Shown in pieces: positions 15,181 through 24,673 of a DNA stretch of 64,000 nucleotides. Under the pieces are notes generated by a model. The model was given only the letters and a program-made list of their open reading frames with translations. It did not search any database and was not told where the DNA came from. The stretch covers positions 1 to 64,000 of the forward strand of contig CADCXA010000060.1 in NCBI GenBank assembly GCA_902806565.1, in the 5' to 3' direction. This stretch comes from Hypoxylon rubiginosum. Its lineage: Eukaryota > Ascomycota > Sordariomycetes > Xylariales > Hypoxylaceae. The translations under genes and the position numbers were made by a program. The first letter of the stretch is position 1. Every line of letters starts with the position of its first letter.

Positions 15181-15334
15181 TATTAGATTTAAAAGTTAAT
15201 TAAATTAAATTTAAATCTTTTAATTAAAAAGTATATAATTTTTATATTATTTTTATATATAAAATCCTGATTTAAAAGCCTATTTAGTGAGGGTTTATTC
15301 ATTCCTAGCCACCGGCTAATCCTTGGATCTAATA
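15181..15334 (+). repeat. Right LTR (154 bp) of the outer retrotransposon, at the edge of the gene-bearing region
   Basis: It is gap-free against 4326-4479. Its last 60 bases keep many C and G, so this end has escaped much of the mutation. Composition changes to normal right after it, and AAATT follows as the target duplication. Confidence 0.8.
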
Positions 15335-15505
15335 AAATTACAAGCTATATATATACTCTCTTTGTCGTATTTGGGATATAGCGTAGTACGTTCCACGCCG
15401 AGGAACGAAATAAGAGAAGGAGAAGACATTATCTTAACCCCGACACCCAAGAACTACCATATAAAAGTGGTAGATACGCGACTAGATTTATCGTAATATG
15501 CCATA

Positions 15506-16375
15506 TTCTCGTCTTATTGTTGGGTTAGCCTGGTGCTAACTGCAACCCAAAGCCCGTATACTGGACCTTACGTTACTTTACACTTCGGAGATAAACCACC
15601 GCTCAGCGTTCCGACTGCCTTGCTCGAAAGGCACCCCAAGCTATCCTCTTGTTACGAACGGGATATGTCGCTCCACCTAGAGGATATCCCTGGCGACTCT
15701 GGCCACGTTCTCGTCTACCACCTCTTAACCGGCATGTACCAATGCCTGAAGCCGAAAGGATCATCCCCCCTCGAGAAGAGTGCTACTAAGTTCGCGACGT
15801 GTGTCCGAGTGTACGCGATTGCCCGGGAATACGAGCTATTTACTCTCGAAACGCTCGCCAAAAGCGAAATAAAACGCCTTGGGGACGACTTACCAGTGGC
15901 ACAGCTACTCGACGTGGTGATGAATACGCATTTAACCTCCAGAACTAATGATGCATGGCTTCATAATTATCTCAAGTCCCTCATCAAGCCGCTTATGGAG
16001 ATGCCTCCTATATCCCTAACAAAGGGTCCTGCAGAGCACTCTAGTCAGGCTCTGTCGCTTACCAGTGTCCTTCTCCGGGTCATGATCGAGCTATGGCGCG
16101 AGAAGGACACAGTCCGGTTAGGTCCTAGCCGTCGGGCCTTATGCCAATACCAAGAAGAGTCTGCCGCCGCCATTCCTTGTGAGGAAGAGCCAGCCTCGAC
16201 CCCCAAACCGGGATTGGACCACAACGAGTACCTCGAGGCAAAAACGAAGGGAAAGAGCAGTTCGAAGGAGAGAAGAAGGAAGAGGAATGCCAGGCGGAAA
16301 GAAATTCGCACGAATGAAGTCTTTCTGGGTAAACGAAACCGAGGATCTAGCGGAAGCTTCGTGCGTTTGGCATAA
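15506..16375 (+). CDS. BTB/POZ-domain protein, 5' end uncertain
   Basis: The frame encodes a fungal BTB/POZ-like protein of unknown role. The start of the fold is seen in GPYVTLHFGDKPPLSVP (a beta strand, then the exposed loop) followed by ALLERHPKLSS and LEDIPGDSGHVLVYHLLTG. After the domain comes a helical region and a very basic C-terminal tail (KERRRKRNARRKE) that could be a nuclear signal. BTB domains usually mediate protein-protein contacts. No ATG lies in frame before the domain: the frame is open back to a TAA at 15494-15496, and the first in-frame ATG falls inside the fold (MSLHLED). The only nearby ATG (15498) is out of frame and soon stops. The true start may lie in an upstream exon, or the 5' end was lost when the retrotransposon next door inserted. 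It is probably not a biosynthetic gene. Confidence 0.55.
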   Translation, partial: FSSYCWVSLVLTATQSPYTGPYVTLHFGDKPPLSVPTALLERHPKLSSCYERDMSLHLEDIPGDSGHVLVYHLLTGMYQCLKPKGSSPLEKSATKFATCVRVYAIAREYELFTLETLAKSEIKRLGDDLPVAQLLDVVMNTHLTSRTNDAWLHNYLKSLIKPLMEMPPISLTKGPAEHSSQALSLTSVLLRVMIELWREKDTVRLGPSRRALCQYQEESAAAIPCEEEPASTPKPGLDHNEYLEAKTKGKSSSKERRRKRNARRKEIRTNEVFLGKRNRGSSGSFVRLA

Positions 16376-16739
16376 GGGGGGTAGTTTCTGGTTGAGGAGA
16401 CAGGACCACGTCTTTGGATAACCAGTCGATTATCTGGCTCTGGCTACCCCCTACGTTCTTAAATCTGAGTTTCCTTGCCGCCTCGATGAAATGTGCCGAG
16501 TACTTTTCATCAACAAATGAGTTCATTCTGTGACAGTTCCAGTGCCAGTCTTGAAGAGGTGCCTCAGCATTAAGTCGGGAGAAATGGCGGATGGCAGTGA
16601 GGATGAGTTGCACATATGCAAGCACCTGTGTTTGTGCCGGGGTGGGAGGACTCTGTAGAGTCGCAAATTCGGTTTCCCCCGTCTGTATAACGGGCCTTTC
16701 TGGAGGCTCCTAGTCCTTGAGAAGATTGCGGAACGTCGA
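16347..16739 (-). pseudogene. Remnant of an unidentified gene with an in-frame TAG
   Basis: On the minus strand a protein-like frame runs from about 16739 to a stop at 16347. It includes SFVDEKYSAHFIEAARKLRF and NVGGSQSQIIDWLSKD. A TAG at 16712-16710 interrupts it after FRNLLKD; as CAG it would continue as KDQEPPERP, so one C-to-T change explains the break. The sequence just before TCGACG (ending GGCAG) looks like a splice acceptor. I do not recognise the family. It overlaps the 3' end of the BTB gene by 29 bases on the other strand. It may be a dead fragment left by rearrangement at the AT-block edge, or a gene whose first exons I cannot see. Confidence 0.35.
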
Positions 16740-16935
16740 CTGCCTATTGACTCCACGACTCTTTGACCTGTTACGTTCTAACTACGTAGGGATTGAAAGG
16801 TATTTCTATGTCTTATACTGAGTTATAATGTGGAATGAAAACATATAGTGAAATGATATTTTCTAAAATGCGGTTATGAGTATTACGATTGGAAATTAAA
16901 TGAAAGGATTATTTATCATTTCGTGCTGAACATAG

Positions 16936-17550
16936 CTATTTTGACTCTTTTAATCCTGCAATGCCTCCGAGCTCCTCATGCTTCTCCTCCCCACCAACCA
17001 CTAGATGGTTTACCGGAATGGTGACCGCCAGCATCCGAGCCCATCCGGAACTGACGTTTTTCCAAGAGTGCATAGTTCCCCGCTGGATGACTACTTCTCC
17101 TGGTCGGATATTTCGCGTCTCGCCCGAGTCAAGTGTGAGCTCCAACTCGCCATATAGAACGACCAGATAATCTATGGATGTAGTGCGATGTAAGGGTGAT
17201 TGAACGCCTGGTGCCATATCAAATGCTCGAAGTACAGCGCTGCTTGAGATGGTCAAGCCTGGTGGATCTTCTAGTAGCTTGCCGTAATTGTTGACATCTG
17301 CATTGTTGCACAGGTTTGCGGGGAGTGTTGTAGCGTAGGTCAAGGCGGCGGAGGCCGTGGGATCGAGAACTTGAATGGGCACTTCATTTGGGAATGTCGT
17401 GTCGAAGATGGATTTCCCGCTTGAATCGTGAGTCGTAACCACCCGTGTATGGGCAGGGAGGTCGTTTGAAGGTACTGGGCTATTATCTGTTGTTGGACTC
17501 ATGGTCTGTTCTTGGAGCCTTTGCGTGGTGCTTATCGAAAGATGTTTCAT
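16936..17550 (-). CDS. Small cupin-domain protein
   Basis: A 204-residue, single-exon protein with one cupin beta-barrel. The first motif is HRTTSIDYLVVLYGELEL (His121, Asp127) and the second is RPGEVVIQRGTMHSWKN (His161, Asn165). The first motif has HRT rather than HxH, as in a subfamily of fungal cupins found beside many biosynthetic clusters, so metal binding may be reduced or altered. Such proteins have been linked to isomerisation, ring closure or dehydration, but the substrate cannot be read here. Residue 16 is a second Met (MSPTTDNSP) and may be the real start. There is no signal peptide. It is transcribed divergently from P450-1, with 329 bp between the starts. Confidence 0.8.
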   Translation of the reverse strand: MKHLSISTTQRLQEQTMSPTTDNSPVPSNDLPAHTRVVTTHDSSGKSIFDTTFPNEVPIQVLDPTASAALTYATTLPANLCNNADVNNYGKLLEDPPGLTISSSAVLRAFDMAPGVQSPLHRTTSIDYLVVLYGELELTLDSGETRNIRPGEVVIQRGTMHSWKNVSSGWARMLAVTIPVNHLVVGGEEKHEELGGIAGLKESK

Positions 17551-17879
17551 GTCAGATACTGTATGATCAACGCCACCGCTACGTATCTTATCATATTCTG
17601 GTCACACATGCTTACTATTGCAAAGAGCTTACGATTCGTTGGGAGTATCTTAGACCTGGTCTCACAATCTTAGTGAGCCGTGCACCATAGTATGCATCCT
17701 ATCGCCTATCAATTCTCGTTAGATGTCCGAAGTGAAGTCCGAAATTTGCTTATTTCGGGCGGCAAATGGCCTGCAGGTGTAGATGACAAAATGGGGCAAT
17801 TTTTCCAATATGAGGCATTTCATCAAAACATCCCCATTTCAAAGAGCCCCTTGCAGACCAAAGCCAACTATTACATGTC
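17551..17879. promoter_or_regulatory. Shared divergent promoter region, cupin / P450-1
   Basis: These 329 bp separate the start codons of the cupin (minus) and P450-1 (plus) genes, so both promoters must lie here. Open frames crossing it look random. I see no palindrome I can assign to a known regulator. Confidence 0.5.
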
Positions 17880-19521
17880 ATGTTACCCTCATTCATGGAT
17901 TCGTTTTCTAATACTCAGATTGGAATACTGTCCTTGGTAATCCCTTTCATATCTTACTTCATAATTCTGCCCTTCCGAACAACTGTCAGATACCCCTTAA
18001 TTAATGTGAAGAAAGGAGAATGGACTTGGATCAATGCAAGAAAGCGATTTCTTGCTAATGCTGCCGACTTATTATTAGAAGGTCAAAGACAGGTTAGTTC
18101 GTAAGGGTCTTTACGAGATACGAACTAGTAACAGTAGGCTAATACACCGCCTTCAAGACCGATGGCCCGTTTTGTGTTGTTACCGACCGCAAAATCATGA
18201 CGTACCTCCCGCCGCACTATGCAGAGTATATCAAGAATGATGCTCGCTTTAGCTTCACAGAATTTGCGCACCGGGTATGTAGATTAGCATAACGGAATGC
18301 TCTAGCTGACAGTGATAGGACATGATGGGCTATTTGCCCGGTTTTGAACCATTTGGATCTCAGCTCAAATCAGGGATCGCCATCGACGTAGTCAAGAAGA
18401 GACTGTCTCCGATCATGGACAAGCTCAGCGGCACGATTTCCAACACGATGGCAGATATTCTGCGAAGCAAATGGGGCGAAGACACGAAGTTTCAGGAGGT
18501 CCAGTTACACCAAACCATACTATCCATGGTTTCGAAAGTAACCGCTCGAGTCTTTGTTGGCCCCGAATTGTCGGATAACCCAGACTGGCTACGTCTAAGT
18601 GTCACTTATACAGTTGACACTTTCATAGCATCTAAGGAGCTGGGAAGATATCCACCCGGCGTACGTTGGGTGGCACAGTGGTTTAATGTTCGCTCGCGGC
18701 GTGTCCGAGCTGCGATGACGGAAGCATACCAAATTCTGAAGCCAATTCTTGCTCAGCGTGCGCGAGAACGAACCGCGAATGGATCAAAGAGTACGCACTC
18801 AGACGCGATTGAGTGGTATCAAGAGGTGGCGGGAACCAGGCAATATGACGAAGTAGTAGCCCAGGTAGGGTTAGCACTTGCTGCTATCCACACGACGGGG
18901 GCCTTATTATTCAAGACGATCAGTCGAATCGCTGAACATCCGGAGGCTCTACCAGAAGTGCGCAAAGAGATCGTCGATGCGATATCAACGTACGGCCTTA
19001 ATAAGAACGGTGTTTACAACATGAAGCTTCTGGATAGCATCATCAAGGAAACGCAACGTCTTGATGGTGTAGCATTAGCAATCATGAACCGGTACGTGAA
19101 GGAAGACGCAACACTGCCAAATGGCGTCACTATTCCCAAAGGCTCACAGACCTCTATCATCACCGAGATCATGCGCAGCGAGAAAACTTACGAGGATGCG
19201 AAGCATTGGGATCCGTACCGGTTTTACAATCTTCGACATTCCGGTCAAGAGCAGAAGGGACAGCTCGTTTCAGCAACGGCAGAACACCTTGCCTTCGGAT
19301 TCGGCAAGCATGCCTGTCCAGGTCGTTTCTTCGCTGCTCACGAGCTCAAGATCATGCTGGCTCATATTTTATTGAAGTATGATATCGAGTTCATTGGGAA
19401 CGACAGGTCTCAGGTACGGGTAGTGGGAACTGATGTTTTTGCGGATGATACACCCAGGGTTCAAGTACGACGTCGCAAAGAAGAGTCTGTGATTCCCGAG
19501 TTCCCAGACGAAGAGAAGTAG
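17880..19521 (+). CDS. Cytochrome P450 monooxygenase (P450-1), ent-kaurene-oxidase-like class
   Basis: A microsomal class II P450 of 510 residues from three exons: 17880-18092, 18158-18274 and 18319-19521 (introns 65 and 44 nt, both phase 0). The first intron must end in AAG at 18157, because an in-frame TAA at 18140 excludes earlier acceptors. The N terminus has one membrane segment (IGILSLVIPFISYFIIL). The I-helix reads LALAAIHTTG, the ExxR is KETQR, the PERF-like motif is WDPYRFY, and the heme loop is FGFGKHACPGRFFA with Cys443. The (A)xxHTT I-helix without the common AGxDT is typical of the fungal gibberellin/ent-kaurene-oxidase-like P450s, which often oxidise terpenoids. A start at the second Met (17895) is possible. 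It probably tailors the cluster product; substrate unknown. Confidence 0.85.
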
Positions 19522-19984
19522 ACAACTTGAATGCTCAGATATTACCCTTAGTACAATACCTGGTAACTTATATGGTGATGGCGATTCATACTGCGACGCC
19601 CCGATTTCTTTGCGGTAGGCCATATGACCAACCCCCCCGCCAAACTATTTTAACGTGATTATATCATCAATATTTTGGTATTTTGGCGGTTTGGCGGTTT
19701 GGTGGCAAATGGCCAGCCATCTTTGTGTTTATAATATCCCGTGTCGATGTATCATCTCTTATGACAATACCCTGCATACCTAGGTAGGTACTCAATAGAT
19801 GCATAAGGTAATCAACCCAATAGCGAGACTAGTTGGCGTTACACAGCATTCCATCTCTAGTACCGATAAGCTTATGCTCAGTGATTAATCCGGTGGACAC
19901 ACCTTACAACTTTCAACTTTTCCAGGTGCCCACAACCCCAGAACCACTCTTACTCAAACATTCGATACCGTATCCGAATTCAAC
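19522..19984. other. Intergenic region with a small inverted repeat
   Basis: No gene is seen. CCGCCAAAC at 19637-19645 is mirrored by GTTTGGCGG at 19689-19697, within a run of GGCGGTTT repeats, giving a hairpin of 9 bp arms with a 43 bp loop. A CCTAGGTAGGTAC motif lies near 19780. The 3' end of P450-1 and the promoter of the dehydrogenase gene must be here. Confidence 0.5.
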
Positions 19985-21008
19985 ATGGCAGCAACACGTA
20001 CTTCCACCTGGTTGGTCACCGGCGCCTCGTCCGGGCTGGGGAAGTCAATTGCATTGAATGCTCTCGCGGCTGGCCACAAGGTTATTGGAGCGACCCGCGA
20101 TGTTGGCAAAGCCAAATCCTCTTGTCCTGACTTCTCTGCTAAGGGTGGAATATGGCTGGGCTTAGATCCCGCCCAAAAGGATTCTTTTGACCAGTTCTCC
20201 AAGTGCTCCCAAGAGCACGATGTTGACGTACTCGTCAATAATGCAGGATATGCTTTCATCGGCGGCGTGGAAGACACTAGGTTAGTAGCTCTCTGCTTTT
20301 TGCTTTAATTGTGGTTCAGGTTGGATGCTTACAGACACGCACAGCGAAGATGAAGTCCGCGACCAAATGGAAGTCAACTTCTACGGACCTCTGCGCGCCG
20401 TTCGAGCTTGTCTCCCAGCCATGCGTGCAAAGGGGTCTGGTCATATCGTCCTCATCAGTAGTGGCGCTGGGTACGTCATTATCCCTTGCCCCCGCCTTTT
20501 CCTAGTCTTTGTCAGGAAGATACTTGCAGCATTCCACTAACAAAATGATTTGCCTGAGAAAAGCTTTATAGCCCGTCCCGGACGAGCTTCGTATTCTGCC
20601 AGCAAATTCGCTATCGAAGCCGTACACGAGTCCCTCTCCTATGAGGTCAAGACCTTTGGCATCAAAGTCCTCGTCGTAGAGCCAGGAGCATTCCGCACCC
20701 CCTTCTCGAGCAGGATCATTACTCCGGCCCAGTATGAGCAGGGAACAGGCTTCAGCGACGCCTACAAGGGTACCGCCGTCGATCAGATGGTTACCGGGTC
20801 TCGGCATATCACGTCTCTTCCAGACTTCATCAAGGGAGATCCCGACAAGGCAGCACAGGCCGTCATCGACGCCGTCCGCGACGGCTACGATTATCTTCGT
20901 ATGCCTCTGGGGAAGGACTGTGTGGTGGCGTTGGAATCGAAGATTGGTCAGCTGCAGAGTGACCTCGACGCGACTAGAGCGATTGCCTCATCAACGGATG
21001 TCGACTAA
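19985..21008 (+). CDS. Short-chain dehydrogenase/reductase (SDR)
   Basis: A classical NAD(P)-dependent SDR of 288 residues from three exons: 19985-20280, 20345-20470 and 20564-21008 (introns 64 and 93 nt). The splices restore VEDTSEDEVRDQ and SGAGFIARPG. It shows the cofactor loop TGASSGLG, the NNAG motif, and the tetrad Asn110, Ser138, Tyr151 (YSASK) and Lys155. The start has a good fungal context (CAACATGGC). It would oxidise an alcohol or reduce a ketone in the cytosol. As the PKS has no working ketoreductase, this enzyme and the aldo/keto reductase are candidates for carbonyl reduction on the product, but that is inference. It converges on P450-2 with 359 bp between. Confidence 0.9.
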
Positions 21009-21367
21009 TTGAGTCCCAATGAAGTGTACACTATTATTATCTAGTAGACTCTAGCTTGGGCGAGTAAATCGTCTTCGCCTCACAAAGCTAATATAATAAG
21101 CGTACACATTCGATTTATCTTAACATTCTAATAATAAATCACTTGAGGAAGAACTCGGTGATGATGCATGTTCTCCGTTGCATTATAAAACTGATAATAC
21201 GATTTCTCTCCCTAATGCTTAAAACAACGCGACTCTAATCGCAACCATTCATTTCTACTTAACTAGATACTTAGGAATATATGAATCACTCTGCAGGTAA
21301 CTCAAGGTCAATTTAGGTCATACTTCGTACCTATGTATATCATCAATCCACTTCAAGGGAAAGACAG
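21009..21367. other. Convergent intergenic region, SDR / P450-2
   Basis: This stretch lies between two converging stop codons and has moderately AT-rich 3' sequence. I see no gene, repeat or RNA in it. Confidence 0.6.
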
Positions 21368-23270
21368 CTAGTTGGTTCGTCGCTTGAACCAAAATTTTGC
21401 AGTGGGGTCGACAACAGTCAATACTCCCGCAGCTTGACGCATGGGGTGTCCTGGGTCATTCTCAGACAGCTTGAAGTCGTAGTACTTAAGGAAGCGAGCC
21501 ATGACGACCTTGGCTTCGTGGATTGCGAAGAACCGCCCGGGACAGGCCTGAGTGCCCAGGCCAAAAACGAGGTGATCATTTCCAGTACTAACAGCCTACC
21601 AGAAAAAAACGTTCACGTCAGTTTAAATGGACGGTGGGAAGGCAAAGTAAACACCTACCTGGAATTTGGAGTCTGAATCTGCCTCGTTGCGCATCCTCTC
21701 AAAACGGAAGCCATCGAAGGTTTCTGGGTTCTCAAGGGTAGAGTGCTTGAACACGTTGTACTGCGTGTCAACCCCGACGAGTGCACCAATAGGCAGGTAT
21801 GTGCCATCGGCCAAGGTGAACGAGGACGTGACTTTACGGATCGTTCCAACTGCAATTGTCAAGATAGGTTAGGGCCCCTTTGAACGTAAACGAAGACAGA
21901 CTCTTTTGGGGTAGTGTCTTGCTCACCTAACATGAACAGAGAAAACCTCTGGCACTCCCGGATGAAGGAATCCATCTTTCGAAGCTTCGCAACATTATTT
22001 CGATTCATTGGGACGTTACCTAGGGCGAGGACCTCGTCGCGGAGTGGTTGAATATACTCGGGCCTGCTAGTCAGGTCGTACATGAGGTGAGTCACCGTCG
22101 ATGCTGTGGTAAATAACGCAGCGCGGCTCGTGCCCACTTGAGCGGTAATTTGGAAATCCACATCTTTGCCCTGATCCCCCTTGATCATATCCATGACCAG
22201 CTGGATCAAATCATCTGGTGGGGTGAAACCAGGATTCTTTCTATCTTCAAGCCGTTTATGGATGACAGGTTTGAGGATGCTATTAATTAGGATGAGCAAG
22301 GACCTCGATCACTTGTTCACCAGAGTCTGGGGTCAACTCACCTCCTTGCGTCTCTTCTAGCTCGTCGAACAGCTTGCAATTGTGGATTTCGCCATGCAAT
22401 GAAAGGCCGGAGAATCGGATGGGCGGGCCAGAGGTCGGGAACACTGGCAAATGCACCTTGAGTCATAACGGTTATGTTTTTGATCTAAGTAATAAAAAGA
22501 GAATTAGTGCATCTAATCAAGGCATATAGCTTGGACTCGGACTAACCCATCTTTCATTACGGCAAAGTGGTTCGCCAACAAACACCCTCTGGGAGATCAT
22601 GATGATCATCTTGACAATTACGGGGAATAATACAACCTCCGTCCAATCCTTGCACTCGCCAACCTGGGCTTGGATAGCTCGCACAGCCTCATCTTCCACG
22701 ACGGTATACACCTTGTCGAGGAGGCGACCCAGATGACCCCGGAGCAGAGCAGCAGTAGCCTTCTCATGGCCAGTGATTCCCGTATGGTCTCCCAGGAAAA
22801 AGTCATAGGATCCTTGTTGGAAGCTTAACTTGGCGTCAGTTGAGTTCTTGATCTCATCTAAGCATCTGTTCGGAATGATGGTAATCTCTCCGGGGAAGTG
22901 CTTGATGCGGTAAGCGCGGTCAGGATACTAGAAACAGGCACGCCATTAACAGTTCATTCGCTTTCAGAGTATCATTGATAATTAATATTCCCACCTCGGC
23001 TGATCCACGCGCAAGAGCTTCACGATAATCGTCATTCTTAACTTCTACCAGCGGGGCGTTAACCTCTGGTTGACTCCAGGAGGCAAACCAACTACGTTGG
23101 ACAAAGTGAGATGGACGTTTATTGAAAGTCTGAGATAATTCATGATAAAAGTAAAAAATGACGGAAAGAAGGCAAGTCGCCAAAGAAGCCGCAATTAGCA
23201 ATGCAGAGGAAGAGCCAGACTTCTCGCTCCATAAATTCGGGCCTAACGTAAGGAGAGTGAAGGACGACAT
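21368..23270 (-). CDS. Cytochrome P450 monooxygenase (P450-2), ent-kaurene-oxidase-like class
   Basis: A P450 of 523 residues from six exons: 23270-22995, 22927-22547, 22484-22342, 22279-21927, 21849-21659 and 21595-21368 (introns 62-77 nt, all GT-AG). An N-terminal membrane segment is present (ALLIAASLATCLLSVIFYF). Next come a long helical core, the I-helix AALFTTASTVTHLMYDL, the ExxR in RECQR, FDGFRFERM as the PERF region, and the heme loop FGLGTQACPGRFFA with Cys466. The splices restore CRNERW-IKNITV, RRDARS-ILKP and FMLVGTIRKV. It belongs to the same broad class as P450-1 and P450-4 but is clearly diverged. The likely role is oxidation of a terpenoid or polyketide intermediate at the ER membrane. 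Confidence 0.87.
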
Positions 23271-23886
23271 TTGCAGGTCTGACAGGTCTTTCTCTTTCTT
23301 TACTTTACAGATTGAGATCCTCGGCGTATTCCATTGATTTACGAGGTAATAACAAGATACTTTAAGCTACGTTTCGCTTCGCGAGAAGGGTCAAGATTGA
23401 TTCCGAGCAGTTGAATTCCTATCTAAGGCTCAACGCTTACACACCATACTTAAATTAAGTACCTAAGTACTTCATGCACTTATAATCAACAGACAGGGGC
23501 TAATATGATTATAATTACCCAGTTAGGAGGTATGTAAGCTAAATGATAAGCACTAAAGGGCACATAATTCATGTACCTACCTGAATAGTAATCGTAATCA
23601 AAACGAAAAGTCATCCTTTAGACCATGGATCAACTGACTAAAGGAAAGCTCCATTTAGAGCTACAAGGGATAATAAATGCTGATGGCTACGGTATGGACA
23701 TACGATACATATTATACGATATTGCAAACATAGGAGGTAGAAAGCGTTTCAAAATGAAGGCAGATGTTTGGTTTCTCAAGGGGAGAGCAAAGCACAATTG
23801 CTTAGGAGAACTTCATTTACGCGTATATTGTAGTGATTACATGTAAATTTTCGTCTACCAGGAGTACCTGTATAATCTTCTGATGT
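23271..23886. other. Intergenic region upstream of P450-2
   Basis: It holds the P450-2 promoter and the 3' end of the SnoaL-like gene. A 73-codon frame at 23625-23846 (plus) has no recognisable domain and no partner exons, so I do not call it a gene. TACCTACCTG-type motifs occur near 23574. Confidence 0.55.
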
Positions 23887-24483
23887 TCAGCTTGAAGTCT
23901 TGGCCCACTCTGCTTTGATACGCGGAACCAAGTCCAAGACGGCTGCACTGTCAACGAACTCGTCGATTCTCTGGATTCTCTGGCCACTTTCGTCCATTTT
24001 CAGAATGAAGATGTATTCGTTGCGGAACGGCCCAAGTATCGTGTCGGCGGTCCCGTAAGCGTGCATAGTGACGGCTCGGTTTTTCACGTCCATAAGCGTT
24101 TCGTCCTCGTAGATATGGATTCTGTAGTTTTGAAACAGCTTCCTGACGCTTTCTAAGTACGCTGCGAGATCTGCATTCGACAAGCTGGGTCGCTTCAGGG
24201 AGGCTGGGTGAAGCTGATGGCTGCATTCAGCCGTCCGAACGCGGAGGGCAGCCTCGACCGTCCAGTCGTCGTAGCTTTTTGAGAAGGCCACAGCGGTCTC
24301 ATGAAGTGTTTCACGACTGGGAGCCATGGCTTTGGCTGCTTTCGATTCCTCTGGAGGGACGTGTTGATCGGCTGCGGATCGCGGGATCGTGGCCATCTTT
24401 AACATATGAGTGGCTCTAGATTGGAGCGAGATGAGGTCTAATTGGGTTGACGAGGTAGGTAAACGTAACTGCAGAAGCTCCAT
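23887..24483 (-). CDS. SnoaL-like / NTF2-fold protein
   Basis: A single-exon frame of 198 residues. From about residue 50 it has the pattern of an NTF2/SnoaL fold: two N-terminal helices (SRETLHETAVAFSKSYDDW), a helix carrying AAYLESVRKLFQNY, then strands NRAVTMHAYGTADTI and FRNEYIFILKMDES ending in IQRIDEFVDS. Fungal clusters use this fold for cyclases, isomerases and dehydratases (for example Trt14 and AusH in meroterpenoid pathways), but non-enzymatic relatives also exist and I cannot see the catalytic set. The first 50 residues look unordered, and Met30 (MATIPRSA) or Met53 (MAPSRETL) may be the true start. It lies between P450-2 and the NmrA-like gene, all on the minus strand. Confidence 0.7.
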   Translation of the reverse strand: MELLQLRLPTSSTQLDLISLQSRATHMLKMATIPRSAADQHVPPEESKAAKAMAPSRETLHETAVAFSKSYDDWTVEAALRVRTAECSHQLHPASLKRPSLSNADLAAYLESVRKLFQNYRIHIYEDETLMDVKNRAVTMHAYGTADTILGPFRNEYIFILKMDESGQRIQRIDEFVDSAAVLDLVPRIKAEWAKTSS

Positions 24484-24673
24484 CTAGGTACGTAGCTTAT
24501 GAAATATCAGGATGAGGAGGTACCAAATAAGCCTTGATTACGGAGGTACCTATGTAGTGTAGGGCGAGTGCGAAGTAAAATACTACCTAGTTAGATACCT
24601 TAGGTAGGTAGGTGGATATGAACTGTCGACTATGATTGTAGCTATCTCTACACCACTTCATGCATGATCAGGA

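Larger units (their letters stand above)
1..15334. repeat. AT-rich, RIP-degraded repeat block (left flank)
   Basis: This stretch is almost entirely A and T, with no open reading frame of useful length on either strand and only scattered C or G. It is made of repeat copies that can be matched to each other (about 284-2690 with about 10401-12465; 4326-4479 with 15181-15334; 8689-8870 with 14315-14496). The matched copies differ by C/T and G/A transitions, which is the mark of repeat-induced point mutation. The change to balanced composition is abrupt, at the outer end of an LTR copy near 15334. I see no gene, tRNA or rRNA in it. Confidence 0.9.
4326..15334. mobile_element. Outer LTR retrotransposon, RIP-dead, with a second element nested in it
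   Basis: Two direct repeats of exactly 154 bp (4326-4479 and 15181-15334) begin TG (TA in the right copy) and end TAATA. They align without a gap and differ only by transitions. The five bases before the left copy are AAACT and the five after the right copy are AAATT, a target-site duplication differing by one C/T. Removing the nested element at 8689-14496 and its duplicated target leaves about 5.2 kb, a normal size for a fungal Gypsy or Copia element. No reverse transcriptase or integrase reading frame survives, so the superfamily cannot be told. Part of its interior (about 4900-6020) resembles about 9200-10460 of the nested element, so the two may be related. Confidence 0.75.

Noticed and set aside
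16045..16311. 88-codon minus-strand frame inside the BTB gene
   Set aside because: It is the antisense shadow of the BTB frame; the sense strand carries the recognisable fold.
23625..23846. 73-codon plus-strand frame between P450-2 and the SnoaL-like gene
   Set aside because: It has a fair start context but no domain, no signal peptide, no splice partners and low complexity in places; a chance frame is more likely.
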